NCBI GenBank assembly: GCA_020638395.1
Contig: JACKIP010000014.1
Coordinates: 1-29,290, forward strand
Length of the DNA stretch: 29,290 nucleotides
Source: Rhodospirillales bacterium
GTDB taxonomy: Bacteria > Pseudomonadota > Alphaproteobacteria > Micavibrionales > Micavibrionaceae
Direction: 5' to 3'
Below are positions 14,947 through 22,808 of this stretch, piece after piece. The translations under genes were made by a program, and so were the position numbers. The notes beneath the pieces were generated by a model that was not told where the DNA came from, ran no database searches, and saw nothing but the letters and a program-made list of their open reading frames with translations. Each line of letters begins with the position of its first letter. Positions within the stretch are counted from its first letter, which is position 1.

Positions 14947-15849
14947 TTATGATTTTGCTATATCAAGTAAGGAGGCCGGTTTGGGCGCTCTATAATCGTC
15001 CATCCATGCCCGCCCCAGGGTTGTGCAGGAATGGCTGGCGACTTTTGCCGCCTGTTCCAGCGATTTCAGAAAATCCCGCCCGGTCTGGATGTAATAATAG
15101 GCGAACGCTCCGTGCAGAATATCCCCGGCGCATAGGGTATCAACAGCCTGAATCCGGGGCACCGGCACCTCATAAAATACACCGTTCATATTTGCAAGAA
15201 TCGGCTTTTCTCCGCGGCTGAGAGCCATTTCCGTCATACCTCTTTGCTGGAAATAGGCAAACACGTCTTCCGGGGTGTGACATCCGGGCGGGAGAAATTC
15301 TTCGCTGAAAATCGGAATATCAACATCGCCGATGAACTCTTCATAGTTATCGGTTCGCCATTTATCGGCATCCATAATAATGGGGGCGCCGATATCTTTG
15401 GCTTTCGGGATGATATGCGTGACAAGATTGCGAAAAAACCCGTCAATCAGGATAAAATCAAAGTTTTCCGGGAGGATTGGGGGGATATTTGCGACCAGAT
15501 CGTCATTTTTAGGAGTGGAAATAATCGTTCTGTGCCCTGTATCGGCGCTAATAATCAGCGAAGAGGTCGCCAGTTCATAATTTTCCGGGGCGCAATCGAT
15601 AAAATCTAGCCCCAGTGAGCGGCATTCATTCCGGATGTGAGACGCCCAGGAGGAACCTCCGAGGCAGCTATAACAAACTCCGGCTCCTCCTAGCAGAGAA
15701 AACGCAAGACCGGCATTCAGAGCATTTCCGCCGGATTGCAGAAAATAACTGGTTGCCCGTTGTTTTTTATTTTCTTCCGGAAACGTATCGACGACAAAAA
15801 TCTGATCGCAGGCGGTAAACCCGACGAATAACCCGGTTGGCTCAGGCAC
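14947..15849 (-). CDS. PfkB-family (ribokinase-like) carbohydrate kinase
   Basis: 300 aa with the two family signatures: GGNALNAG (40-47) near the substrate pocket, and DTLCAGD (237-243), a variant of DTxGAGD with Cys replacing Gly before the anion hole; Asp243 is the expected base. The family phosphorylates sugars or nucleosides; the sugar cannot be named. The GTG start at 15849 overlaps the end of pheT by 8 bases, so it is likely co-translated with it. The Gly-to-Cys change is tolerated in some sequences, and activity is plausible. Confidence 0.88.
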   Translation of the reverse strand: MPEPTGLFVGFTACDQIFVVDTFPEENKKQRATSYFLQSGGNALNAGLAFSLLGGAGVCYSCLGGSSWASHIRNECRSLGLDFIDCAPENYELATSSLIISADTGHRTIISTPKNDDLVANIPPILPENFDFILIDGFFRNLVTHIIPKAKDIGAPIIMDADKWRTDNYEEFIGDVDIPIFSEEFLPPGCHTPEDVFAYFQQRGMTEMALSRGEKPILANMNGVFYEVPVPRIQAVDTLCAGDILHGAFAYYYIQTGRDFLKSLEQAAKVASHSCTTLGRAWMDDYRAPKPASLLDIAKS

Positions 15850-18259
15850 GCAGAAGCCCTCCCGTTTTTTGCTGGATGGCGGTAATAATTTTCTGACTTA
15901 ATCCCTCAATTTCGGAATCGGTCAGGGTATGATCCTGCGGCTGGAATATTACGCTCAGCGCAACGGATTTTTTACCGGCTTCGATGCCTTTTCCCTGATA
16001 GACATCGAATATATGAACACTGTCCACCATTTGCTTTTCTGCTGATTTTGCGGCACGGATGATGGTATCGGCTTCAATGCCTTCATCCAGAAGGAATGCG
16101 AAATCCCGCACCACCGGCTGGAATGGAGACAGAGTTAAGAGCGGTTTTTCTGTGCTCTGTTTGACCCGGGCGGCGGGAATGTTTTCCAGATAAATTTCAG
16201 CGCCGACCGCCGGAAAATCAATATCCATCTCTTCCAGAACTGCCGGATGTAACGCGCCAAAGGTTGCCAGAACATTTTTCCCCAAACGCAGACAGGCCGA
16301 TTGCCCCGGATGATACCATTCCGGTGCATCGCGCGTAATCTGGAGCGTTTCCGGCGCACCACAGGCGCTCAGAACAGCCTGTACGTCTGCTTTAAGGTCG
16401 AACAGGTCAACTGCGGCGCTTGCCTCTGTGCTACTCCAGTGTTTGTCGCCTTTTGCGCCTGTACGTATCAGTGTACAGACAAAATCCTGTCCATCGACTT
16501 TGGCATTGCGGAAAACAGGGCCAACCTCAAAGAACGCATTATTTGTGAATCCCTTGCGGGCGTTCTCACTCGCAGCACTCAGCAAATTTCCAAGAATGCT
16601 CGGACGCATGCGATTGAGATCAGCGCTGATCGGGTTGGAGAGCAGCAGGGGGGCACTGTTATTATCGTTTGCTCCAAACAGAGTGGCCAGATCTTGCGCC
16701 ATAAATGACCAGGTAACACATTCATTCATGCCCCGTGATATAAGAGATGTACGTGCCTGCCGGGCGAGTGTACGTGTCCGGGGCTCGCTGCCGCGGGGAT
16801 CTTTAGGCGCGCGCGTGACTGAGACCGCTTCGATATGCTCAAATCCGTAAATGCGGCTAATCTCTTCAACCAGACACACTGGCTGCTCGATGTCCCCCCG
16901 CCAGGACGGAGCGGTGACCGTCAGGGTTTCTTTCCCCTGAGCGTCAATCGTGAACCCAAGACTTTCGAGGATGTCTTTCTGCTTCTGTACGGGAATCTCA
17001 AGGCCAATCCGTTTTTTCACCAGAGAGACCGGTAGGTCGATGCGCGCGCCAATCTGCGGGGCTGCACCGGTTTCGACCCTTTCTGAGGGTGTGCCGCCGC
17101 AAAGGTCCAGAATCATCCGGGTGGCAATATCCAGCCCGTCTTTGGTAAAATCCGGATCAATCCCGCGCTCAAAGCGATAGCGTGCATCGCTGGAAATCTG
17201 GAGAGTTCGGCCCGTACGTGCGGTGCGCATCGGATCGAAATAAGCTGCCTCAATAAATACATTCACGGTTTCGAATTCCACACCTGTACTTGTTCCGCCG
17301 ACGATTCCTCCCAATCCGAGAACGCCGCTGTCATCACAGATCATCGTCATGCCGGCGTCCAGAGTATAAGTTTTATCATTCAGAGCGGCAAGGGTTTCTC
17401 CCCCGTGGCTAAGACGTACGGCAATATCTCCCTGCAATCGGTCGGCATCATAGACGTGCAGCGGACGGTTATAGGTTATGGTCATGTAGTTCGTGATATC
17501 GACCAGCGTTGAAATTGGACGTAATCCAATGGCTTTGAGTTTTTGCTGGAGCCAGGCCGGAGACGGACCGTTCCGGACACCCGTTATCAATCGCCCGGCA
17601 AAGTGAGGGCAGGCCGCCGCCGTATCAGGCGTGAAATCAAGGTGCACTCCGACCGGGCAGGCGTTTTGGCCCTGTACGTCTGTACGTGGGATCGGTTTGA
17701 GCGTTCCCAGTCCGGCGGCCGCCAGATCGCGGGCAATTCCGTAAATTCCGGCACAATCTGCCCGGTTCGGGGTCAGGCTGATATCAATCACGATATCGTT
17801 CAGACCGTAGAGATCGGCAAAAGGAACGCCAATTGCGGTTTCGGAAGGAAGGTCAATAATGCCCGTATGCTCGTCAGATATGCCCATTTCCCGCTCTGAC
17901 ACCAGCATTCCATTCGAGTCCTGACCACGGATAACGCCTTTTTTCAGCATGACGTCGGTTCCGGGGATGTACGTTCCGGCCGGGGCAAAAATGGCTTTCA
18001 TACCGGCCCGCGCATTCGGAGCGCCGCAGACGACCTGTACAGTTTCTGTTCCGGTATCCACCATACACACTTTCAGGCGGTCGGCATCCGGGTGCTTTTC
18101 GGCACGTACAACATGGGCTGACTTAAACGCAGCGTACTTTGCGGCGCGGTTCTCGACTTCCTCAACCTCCAGTCCGATATTGGTCAAAGTATTTAGAATG
18201 TCGTCCAGAGAAGCGGTCGTATCCAGATGCTCTTTCAGCCAGTTCAGTGTGAATTTCAT
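15842..18259 (-). CDS. pheT: Phenylalanyl-tRNA synthetase beta subunit
   Basis: 805 aa, full length for the beta chain of the alpha2-beta2 enzyme. Domain order is the EMAP-like tRNA-binding domain (about 40-150; VVRAEKHPDADRLKVCMVDTG), B3/4 editing domain (about 205-385), B5 (about 400-475; RIGLEIPVQKQKDILESLGF), the pseudo-catalytic core, and a C-terminal ferredoxin-fold anticodon-binding domain (about 710-804; LSPFQPVVRDFAFLLDEGI). pheS, normally directly upstream, is replaced by xth, 48 bases away. The partner must be elsewhere. It contains eight of the TGTACGT/ACGTACA copies discussed separately. Confidence 0.98.
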   Translation of the reverse strand: MKFTLNWLKEHLDTTASLDDILNTLTNIGLEVEEVENRAAKYAAFKSAHVVRAEKHPDADRLKVCMVDTGTETVQVVCGAPNARAGMKAIFAPAGTYIPGTDVMLKKGVIRGQDSNGMLVSEREMGISDEHTGIIDLPSETAIGVPFADLYGLNDIVIDISLTPNRADCAGIYGIARDLAAAGLGTLKPIPRTDVQGQNACPVGVHLDFTPDTAAACPHFAGRLITGVRNGPSPAWLQQKLKAIGLRPISTLVDITNYMTITYNRPLHVYDADRLQGDIAVRLSHGGETLAALNDKTYTLDAGMTMICDDSGVLGLGGIVGGTSTGVEFETVNVFIEAAYFDPMRTARTGRTLQISSDARYRFERGIDPDFTKDGLDIATRMILDLCGGTPSERVETGAAPQIGARIDLPVSLVKKRIGLEIPVQKQKDILESLGFTIDAQGKETLTVTAPSWRGDIEQPVCLVEEISRIYGFEHIEAVSVTRAPKDPRGSEPRTRTLARQARTSLISRGMNECVTWSFMAQDLATLFGANDNNSAPLLLSNPISADLNRMRPSILGNLLSAASENARKGFTNNAFFEVGPVFRNAKVDGQDFVCTLIRTGAKGDKHWSSTEASAAVDLFDLKADVQAVLSACGAPETLQITRDAPEWYHPGQSACLRLGKNVLATFGALHPAVLEEMDIDFPAVGAEIYLENIPAARVKQSTEKPLLTLSPFQPVVRDFAFLLDEGIEADTIIRAAKSAEKQMVDSVHIFDVYQGKGIEAGKKSVALSVIFQPQDHTLTDSEIEGLSQKIITAIQQKTGGLLRA

Positions 18260-18307
18260 AGTTTGTATCTTTCTAAAGTAACGCTATAGCCCCCATTTTT
18301 AGAAGGA

Positions 18308-19105
18308 TTAGGCGCTCAGGTCAAGGATTACGGGGACATGATCGCTTGGTTTGTCGGCCCCCCGCCATTTTGTCTGAATTTCCATGGATTTCAGCGCGGG
18401 CCTCAGAGGTTCCGTCACCCAGGTATGGTCCAGACGCCGCCCGCGGTTATTCTTTTTCCAGTCGGCGGAGCGGTAAGACCACCAGCTATAGGCTTTTTCT
18501 GTGGCGGGAATAAAGTGGGTCCGGGTGTCTATCCAGTCCAGAGACGCCCGCATCGCTTCCAAACGGGTTGTTTCATCCGGCGTATGCGAAATCACCTTCA
18601 AAAGCTGTTTATGAGACCATACATCGTGCTCGTACGGCGCGATATTAAAATCTCCGACCGCAATCAGCGGAGATTCAGGGGTGTACGTCTGTGCAAACCA
18701 TGCCGTCATTTCCTCAACAAAGGAGAGTTTATGCCGGAATTTTGGATTTGTCTCCGGATCTGGCAGATCTCCGCCGGAGCCGCCGGATGGAATGTACAGG
18801 TTATGCAGCTCAAAAGCGGGAAACCGGACGGAAATATGCCGGCAATCCTCCTGCCCGCAGCGGGCATAGGTTTTCGGATCGGTGAAGGGATGTTTTGACA
18901 GAATAGCCTGTCCGTTATAGCTTTTCTGCCCCCAAAGATGGGTGTACGTGTATCCCAAACCATGCAATTCCATGAGTGGAAACACCTCATCCGGGCATTT
19001 TGTTTCCTGTAAACAGATCACATCCGGCTGTACGTCCCGAATGATCTGCTGCAAAAGCGGCAGGCGCAGACGTACAGAGTTAATATTCCAGGTCAGGAGG
19101 CGCAT
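18308..19105 (-). CDS. xth: Exodeoxyribonuclease III (AP endonuclease)
   Basis: Base-excision repair enzyme that cuts at abasic sites and removes 3' blocking groups. It is 265 aa, the usual length. Motifs: MRLLTWNINSVRLRL (N-terminal Asn), CLQETKCPDEVFP with the metal-binding Glu, YIPSGG, GDFNIAPYEHDVW (catalytic Asp/Asn), and the terminal SDHVPVILDL with the catalytic His. It begins 4 bases after the ybaB stop and is likely in the same transcript as dnaX to pheT. Confidence 0.97.
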   Translation of the reverse strand: MRLLTWNINSVRLRLPLLQQIIRDVQPDVICLQETKCPDEVFPLMELHGLGYTYTHLWGQKSYNGQAILSKHPFTDPKTYARCGQEDCRHISVRFPAFELHNLYIPSGGSGGDLPDPETNPKFRHKLSFVEEMTAWFAQTYTPESPLIAVGDFNIAPYEHDVWSHKQLLKVISHTPDETTRLEAMRASLDWIDTRTHFIPATEKAYSWWSYRSADWKKNNRGRRLDHTWVTEPLRPALKSMEIQTKWRGADKPSDHVPVILDLSA

Positions 19106-19109
19106 AGAC

Positions 19110-19430
19110 TTAGAACGGTAGTCCCATTCCGGCAGGCAGACCCAGTTCTTTCATCATCGCCTGCGTTTCCTCGGCCAGCCGGTCATCGGCATTTTTCTTC
19201 GCGTCATTCATCGCGGCCTTGAGAAGATCTTCCAGCATTTCTTTTTCTGACACGTTCATCAGGGAATCATCAATGTGAATGCCGCGGATTTCCCCTTTGC
19301 ACGTTGCGCGGATGACAACCATTCCGCCCCCGGCAGAGCCTTCGGTTTCGGTTTCTCCCAGACGCTCCTGCATGTCCTGCATTTTAGATTGCATCGCCTG
19401 CGCCTGCTGCATAATTTGTTGAATATCCAT
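19110..19430 (-). CDS. ybaB: YbaB/EbfC family nucleoid-associated protein
   Basis: 106 aa from the ATG at 19430, which has AGAGGA upstream; a longer frame to 19484 lacks this and overlaps the preceding gene. Family blocks: IQQIMQQAQAMQSKMQDMQERL coiled coil, GSAGGGMVVIRATCKGEI, LEDLLKAAMNDAKKNA. EbfC proteins bind DNA as dimers. dnaX-ybaB-recR is a conserved order; here two small genes separate dnaX from ybaB and recR is missing from its expected place, occupied by xth. Confidence 0.95.
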   Translation of the reverse strand: MDIQQIMQQAQAMQSKMQDMQERLGETETEGSAGGGMVVIRATCKGEIRGIHIDDSLMNVSEKEMLEDLLKAAMNDAKKNADDRLAEETQAMMKELGLPAGMGLPF

Positions 19431-19462
19431 GTTTTCCTCTTTGCTAGTTTTGTAATTTATTA

Positions 19463-19894
19463 CTACATATCCGCCCAAAAACAAGTATAAATCCCACCTT
19501 CTTGCATTTCGAGATCTTTGTATCTTTGTTTTAAATGCGCATCCTTTGAATCGGTATAGACCAAAATCTGATGATGACCACGGCCTTTTAATATGTCCGT
19601 TGCTTTTTGATACAATAATTTAGAAACTTCGGCTTCCCGGTCCGTACGGGCAACCGCAAATCTAAACAGCCACGCCACCCGGCCATCTTCAATTAAAGAT
19701 ACCGTACCGATGACAGCATCACTTTGATCTGTACAGATTATGATAGATTCAGGGTCTCGTGAAGTGATGTCAGATAACTTCTCCCGCGAGTCGCGGTTTT
19801 CATCAAATTGACCGCCATAAAGATGCCCCTGATGATACAAGGTTATCAAATCCTCATAATCTTCTGGTTGATAATATCGCACATTCAGACTCAT
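19463..19894 (-). CDS. GNAT-family N-acetyltransferase
   Basis: 143 aa with a GNAT fold: N-terminal VRYYQPEDYEDLITLY, the beta4 strand GTVSLIEDGRVAWLFRFAV, then a helix (REAEVSKLLYQKATDILK) replacing the usual acetyl-CoA loop with a weak RxxG/A motif, and the terminal beta strands. The substrate is unknown. The start ATGA overlaps the stop of the DUF1653 gene by 4 bases. The atypical acyl-CoA loop lowers certainty about activity. Confidence 0.75.
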   Translation of the reverse strand: MSLNVRYYQPEDYEDLITLYHQGHLYGGQFDENRDSREKLSDITSRDPESIIICTDQSDAVIGTVSLIEDGRVAWLFRFAVARTDREAEVSKLLYQKATDILKGRGHHQILVYTDSKDAHLKQRYKDLEMQEGGIYTCFWADM

Positions 19895-20091
19895 TCGATT
19901 TCCTCAAAACGTGGAATAGTTTTACCGTCCATCTCAACCGTTTCAAAAAACATAGCCTTTGGTCTGATCCATATTTTTTCTTTTTCACGGCTATCTTGAT
20001 AAATAACAAATTCTTCAAGCGTTTCCGTGTGTTTCCCCATGCCAATCACATTATAAGTATTACCTTTATAATGACGGTATTTTTGCCCCAT
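19891..20091 (-). CDS. DUF1653 domain protein (66 aa)
   Basis: The ATG at 20091 lies 1 base after the dnaX stop with GAGGA about 8 bases upstream; the longer frame to 20238 lies inside dnaX and is rejected. KYRHYKGNTYNVIGMGKHTETLEEFVIYQ is split over the DUF1653 signature (KYRHYKG, residues 4-10; HTETLEE), followed by IWIRPKAMFFETVEMDGK. A small beta-barrel-like domain of unknown function, often near DNA or RNA metabolism genes. Coupled to the GNAT gene through an ATGA overlap. Confidence 0.85.
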   Translation of the reverse strand: MGQKYRHYKGNTYNVIGMGKHTETLEEFVIYQDSREKEKIWIRPKAMFFETVEMDGKTIPRFEEIE

Positions 20092-20092
20092 T

Positions 20093-21742
20093 CTATGTTT
20101 CCTCTGTATAAATCCGTTTAATTTCCGCGCCGTCAAACATCTGCAGAATGTCTTTAATAACCGGATGTTCCGCCGCGGCATTGATTTCGGCACGTACGGC
20201 TTTTTGTTTTTGCACCAGCAAGGTCTCTGCCCCGTCATTCCCGGTAGAAAGAATAATCAGCCAGCGCTGCCCCGTTAAGGCCCGCAGGGTCTGGGTCAGA
20301 TCGTGTGGCAGGGTCGCCGGCGCGTGGGGTTCCAGCGCACATTCCAGCTGTACGCCTTCCAGATGGACGAGGCGTACATATTGCCGTACCTGTGCCACTA
20401 GTTGAAACTTTCCATTTTGTTCCAGCAGGGCGGTGATGTCTTCAAGGCTTCTGGCGTCGCCCAGAGGTGCGGGCTGCGCGGCAATCGCCAGAGTGGCGGT
20501 ATCATCTCTCAGGGCACGTACGGCGGCAGGAGACGTCGCGGCAGTGCCTCCGGCCAGATGCATCCCTCCTGTATTCCCCGATGGTCCCATGCCATCCGCT
20601 TTCAGTTTTTTAATCAACTCCGCCGGATCTGGAAGGTCGGCTGTGTAGGACAGGCGGATCAGAATCATATCCAGAGCAGCCTGCGGCTGCGGGGCGTGTT
20701 GAATTTCCCCCAGACCCTTCAGCAGAATTTGCCAGCTCCGTGCCAGAGTGGGCATGGATAAATCTCCCGCCATGGTCTCAAGTCGTTTCAGGGTTTCCGG
20801 CGTTATAACGGCGTCTTGTCCCATACTTCCAATCGCCCGAACGCGGGTGAGAAGGTGGATCTGCCCCAGTAAATCCTCGGCGATAACGGCCGCCTGCCCG
20901 CCGCTTTTATACAGATCATCGCTGAGAGCCAGTGCGTCCTTAATCCGTCCGTGCAGAATGTGTTCGAGCAGATCTGTGGTTTTGTTCTGATCGGCAAGGC
21001 CAAGCATATCCCGAACCTGCGGCGCGGTAATATTGCCGTCACTCATGGCAATAGCCTGATCGAGCAGAGACAATCCATCCCGGACAGATCCGTCAGCGGC
21101 ACGGGCAATCATAGTCAGAGCTTCTGGCTCAACCTGTACAGTTTCAAGTTCGGCAATCTTTTTATAATGCGCCTGTAAGGTTGCCTGATCGACCCGGCGC
21201 AAATCAAAGCGCTGACACCGTGACAAAATCGTAATTGGAACCTTGCGGATTTCGGTTGTGGCAAAAATGAACACGACATGTGGTGGCGGTTCCTCCAGCG
21301 TTTTCAGCAGAGCGTTAAACGCCTGCTTGGATAGCATGTGAACTTCGTCAATAATGTAAACTTTGTAACGCGCCTCGGTCGGGGCGTAGCGGACGCCGTC
21401 AATAATTTCACGAATATCATCAATGCCGGTCCGGCTGGCAGCATCCATCTCGATGACGTCAGGGTGCCGGTCGAGGGTGATCGCCTGACAAATCGGACAG
21501 TCATCCGTAGGCCCGGCGGTAGGGCCGTCTTTATAATTCAGGGCTTTGGCAATCAGGCGCGCCGTCGAGGTTTTCCCCACACCGCGAATACCGGTCAGCA
21601 TGTACGCCTGAGCAATACGCCCGGACTGGATGGCGTTGGTGAGTGTCTGGACCAGCGCTTCCTGCCCGATCAGTTCAGAAAAAGACTGCGAGCGGTATTT
21701 GCGCGCCAGAACACGGTAAGGCTGTTGTTCCTCTGAAGACAT
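20093..21742 (-). CDS. dnaX: DNA polymerase III tau/gamma subunit
   Basis: Clamp-loader ATPase, 549 aa. Walker A is GIRGVGKTS (51-59), Walker B IIDEVHMLSKQAFNALLKTLEEPP, sensor 1 ATTEIRKVPITILSRCQRFDLRR. The zinc region keeps only CPIC of the four classic cysteines. The C-terminal part after residue 370 holds the presumed tau domain, shorter than in E. coli. No convincing frameshift site for a gamma product was found. It heads a minus-strand run that continues through DUF1653, GNAT, ybaB, xth, pheT and the kinase, with gaps or overlaps of a few to 50 bases. Confidence 0.97.
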   Translation of the reverse strand: MSSEEQQPYRVLARKYRSQSFSELIGQEALVQTLTNAIQSGRIAQAYMLTGIRGVGKTSTARLIAKALNYKDGPTAGPTDDCPICQAITLDRHPDVIEMDAASRTGIDDIREIIDGVRYAPTEARYKVYIIDEVHMLSKQAFNALLKTLEEPPPHVVFIFATTEIRKVPITILSRCQRFDLRRVDQATLQAHYKKIAELETVQVEPEALTMIARAADGSVRDGLSLLDQAIAMSDGNITAPQVRDMLGLADQNKTTDLLEHILHGRIKDALALSDDLYKSGGQAAVIAEDLLGQIHLLTRVRAIGSMGQDAVITPETLKRLETMAGDLSMPTLARSWQILLKGLGEIQHAPQPQAALDMILIRLSYTADLPDPAELIKKLKADGMGPSGNTGGMHLAGGTAATSPAAVRALRDDTATLAIAAQPAPLGDARSLEDITALLEQNGKFQLVAQVRQYVRLVHLEGVQLECALEPHAPATLPHDLTQTLRALTGQRWLIILSTGNDGAETLLVQKQKAVRAEINAAAEHPVIKDILQMFDGAEIKRIYTEET

Positions 21743-21793
21743 ATTCCATGCTTAACCGGATTCGCAGGAAAAAGCAATCTCTGACAATGGAGA

Positions 21794-22210
21794 TCAAGGT
21801 TGAGGGTGTAGCTGTTGCAAACATCCAAATGCCACTTCCGTACACTTTTCCAGAGTGGCAGCTGAAAAATAGACCTCAAGCCTGTGGGGGCGCGCTGGGG
21901 TTCCGATACCAGGAGCATCATTGATCTGAATTCCTGAACTTTTTCGCGCATAGTCGGCAAAGCCGGTTTCAAAAAATTTATGAGCTTCCGGGCTCTGAAA
22001 AGCAAAAGCAAGCGCCAGTCTTTGTTGTGGCGCGGAACCATCATCCTCCCCATTTTGGTGGGGGATTACATTAGAGCAGGCTGTTTCTGCCTCCTTTAAA
22101 TGGTACTCTTCAAATAAGAGTCGGATTTCATCTTCAAGCAACCTTAAGTTACTTAACTCATCCGGAGAAAAAACAACAGGATAGCGTATTTGTGCAGTCT
22201 TTATAGTCAT
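21794..22210 (-). CDS. Protein of unknown function (138 aa)
   Basis: The likely start is the ATG at 22210; a TTG two codons upstream is the alternative. No strong ribosome-binding site. The family is not recognised. A mixed alpha/beta protein: helix at about 16-40 (ELSNLRLLEDEIRLLFEEYHL), a Gly/Asp/Gln-rich loop, LALAFAFQSPEAHKFFETGF, and a C-terminal strand-helix LEVYFSAATLEKCTEVAFGCL. No signal peptide. 51 bases before dnaX, perhaps the first gene of the run. Confidence 0.6.
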   Translation of the reverse strand: MTIKTAQIRYPVVFSPDELSNLRLLEDEIRLLFEEYHLKEAETACSNVIPHQNGEDDGSAPQQRLALAFAFQSPEAHKFFETGFADYARKSSGIQINDAPGIGTPARPHRLEVYFSAATLEKCTEVAFGCLQQLHPQP

Positions 22211-22250
22211 GGCCAAATAATATGTGAAACAATTTAAGGGAGCAAGAAAA

Positions 22251-22291
22251 ATTATGGGTCACACACCTTGTACGTGTGGTCCATAATTTTT
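22251..22291. terminator. Bidirectional intrinsic terminator-like hairpin
   Basis: ATTATGG-GT-CACAC (22251-22264) pairs with GTGTG-GT-CCATAAT (22274-22287) with two G-U wobbles, a 9-base loop, and T tracts on both strands (TTTTT at 22287-22291; AAAAA at 22247-22251). It most likely ends transcripts from the 43-aa gene on the minus strand. It also lies 41 bases upstream of the 138-aa gene. Confidence 0.65.
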
Positions 22292-22321
22292 AACCGCAGA
22301 GGGGGGGCAGAAAATACAAAA

Positions 22322-22443
22322 AACTTTGTTTTCCTTTGTCTTACTTTGCGGTTTAAACCTTTTAAACACGAAGATTTTTTTCGGTTGCTTCGTTCCTTCA
22401 TAACTTCGTGTTTATATGGTTACTCAGAATAACTTTCGAACAT
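22322..22443. repeat. Dispersed intergenic repeats, types B, C and D
   Basis: 22322-22353 is identical to 2229-2260. 22365-22415 resembles 2111-2166. ATAACTTTCGAACAT at 22429-22443 is identical to 10515-10529. Three repeat types that are otherwise separate are adjacent here. No ORF. Confidence 0.8.
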
Positions 22444-22453
22444 CTTTCAATAT

Positions 22454-22500
22454 GTCATTGCCCGAATTTTCGTCATTACACGTAAAAAACGTGTAATGAC
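22454..22500. repeat. Type G repeat with a perfect 12-bp hairpin
   Basis: GTCATTGCCCGAATTTTC (22454-22471) matches 26459-26476 with one difference. It runs into GTCATTACACGT (22472-22483), AAAAA, and ACGTGTAATGAC (22489-22500), a perfect 12-bp stem. There is no T tract after it, so it is not an ordinary terminator. Confidence 0.7.
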
Positions 22501-22588
22501 GGCGCAGAATATCTCTTGCTATTATCCGGACAAGTCTTGCACCTCTGTGGTGCAAAACTTTCAAAATTGAACGTTGTACTGAACGGCG

Positions 22589-22720
22589 TTAATTTTGAAG
22601 TAACTGCTCTTCCATTTGAAATTTCAGCCGTTCAATATTTACAATCTCCAAGCGCCGTGCCCAAAGATTTTCTTCGGCTTGTCCACGATCTTTCAGTTTT
22701 TCAAGATTTCCCTCTGCCAT
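22589..22720 (-). CDS. Small basic/acidic helical protein (43 aa), unknown function
   Basis: ATG at 22720, with GAGGAG six bases upstream, a near-ideal Shine-Dalgarno sequence. The 43-residue product (begins MAEGNLEKLKDRGQAEENL) is charged and wholly helical by eye; it has one Trp and no Cys. The pattern DRGQAEENLWARR faintly resembles short alphaproteobacterial proteins of the DUF1476 kind, but not enough to assign. A terminator-like hairpin lies about 300 bases downstream. The gene follows rph on the same strand (88 bases). An overlapping 77-aa + strand frame has no ribosome-binding site and is rejected. Confidence 0.65.
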   Translation of the reverse strand: MAEGNLEKLKDRGQAEENLWARRLEIVNIERLKFQMEEQLLQN

Positions 22721-22808
22721 TCCAGACTCCTCAAAACGATGGGGTTTGATAGTTACCGTTCTATTATGAGAGCATTAGATTAGAGGAGATTTAATTTTGC
22801 ATAAAATT

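Noticed and set aside
20606..20611. A6 on the sense strand of dnaX as a gamma-subunit frameshift site
   Set aside because: The run is short and the phase (AAA AAA) does not match the A-AAA-AAG type heptamer; no stimulatory hairpin was seen.
22516..22749. 77-aa + strand frame
   Set aside because: No ribosome-binding site; the opposite strand has a better supported 43-aa gene.
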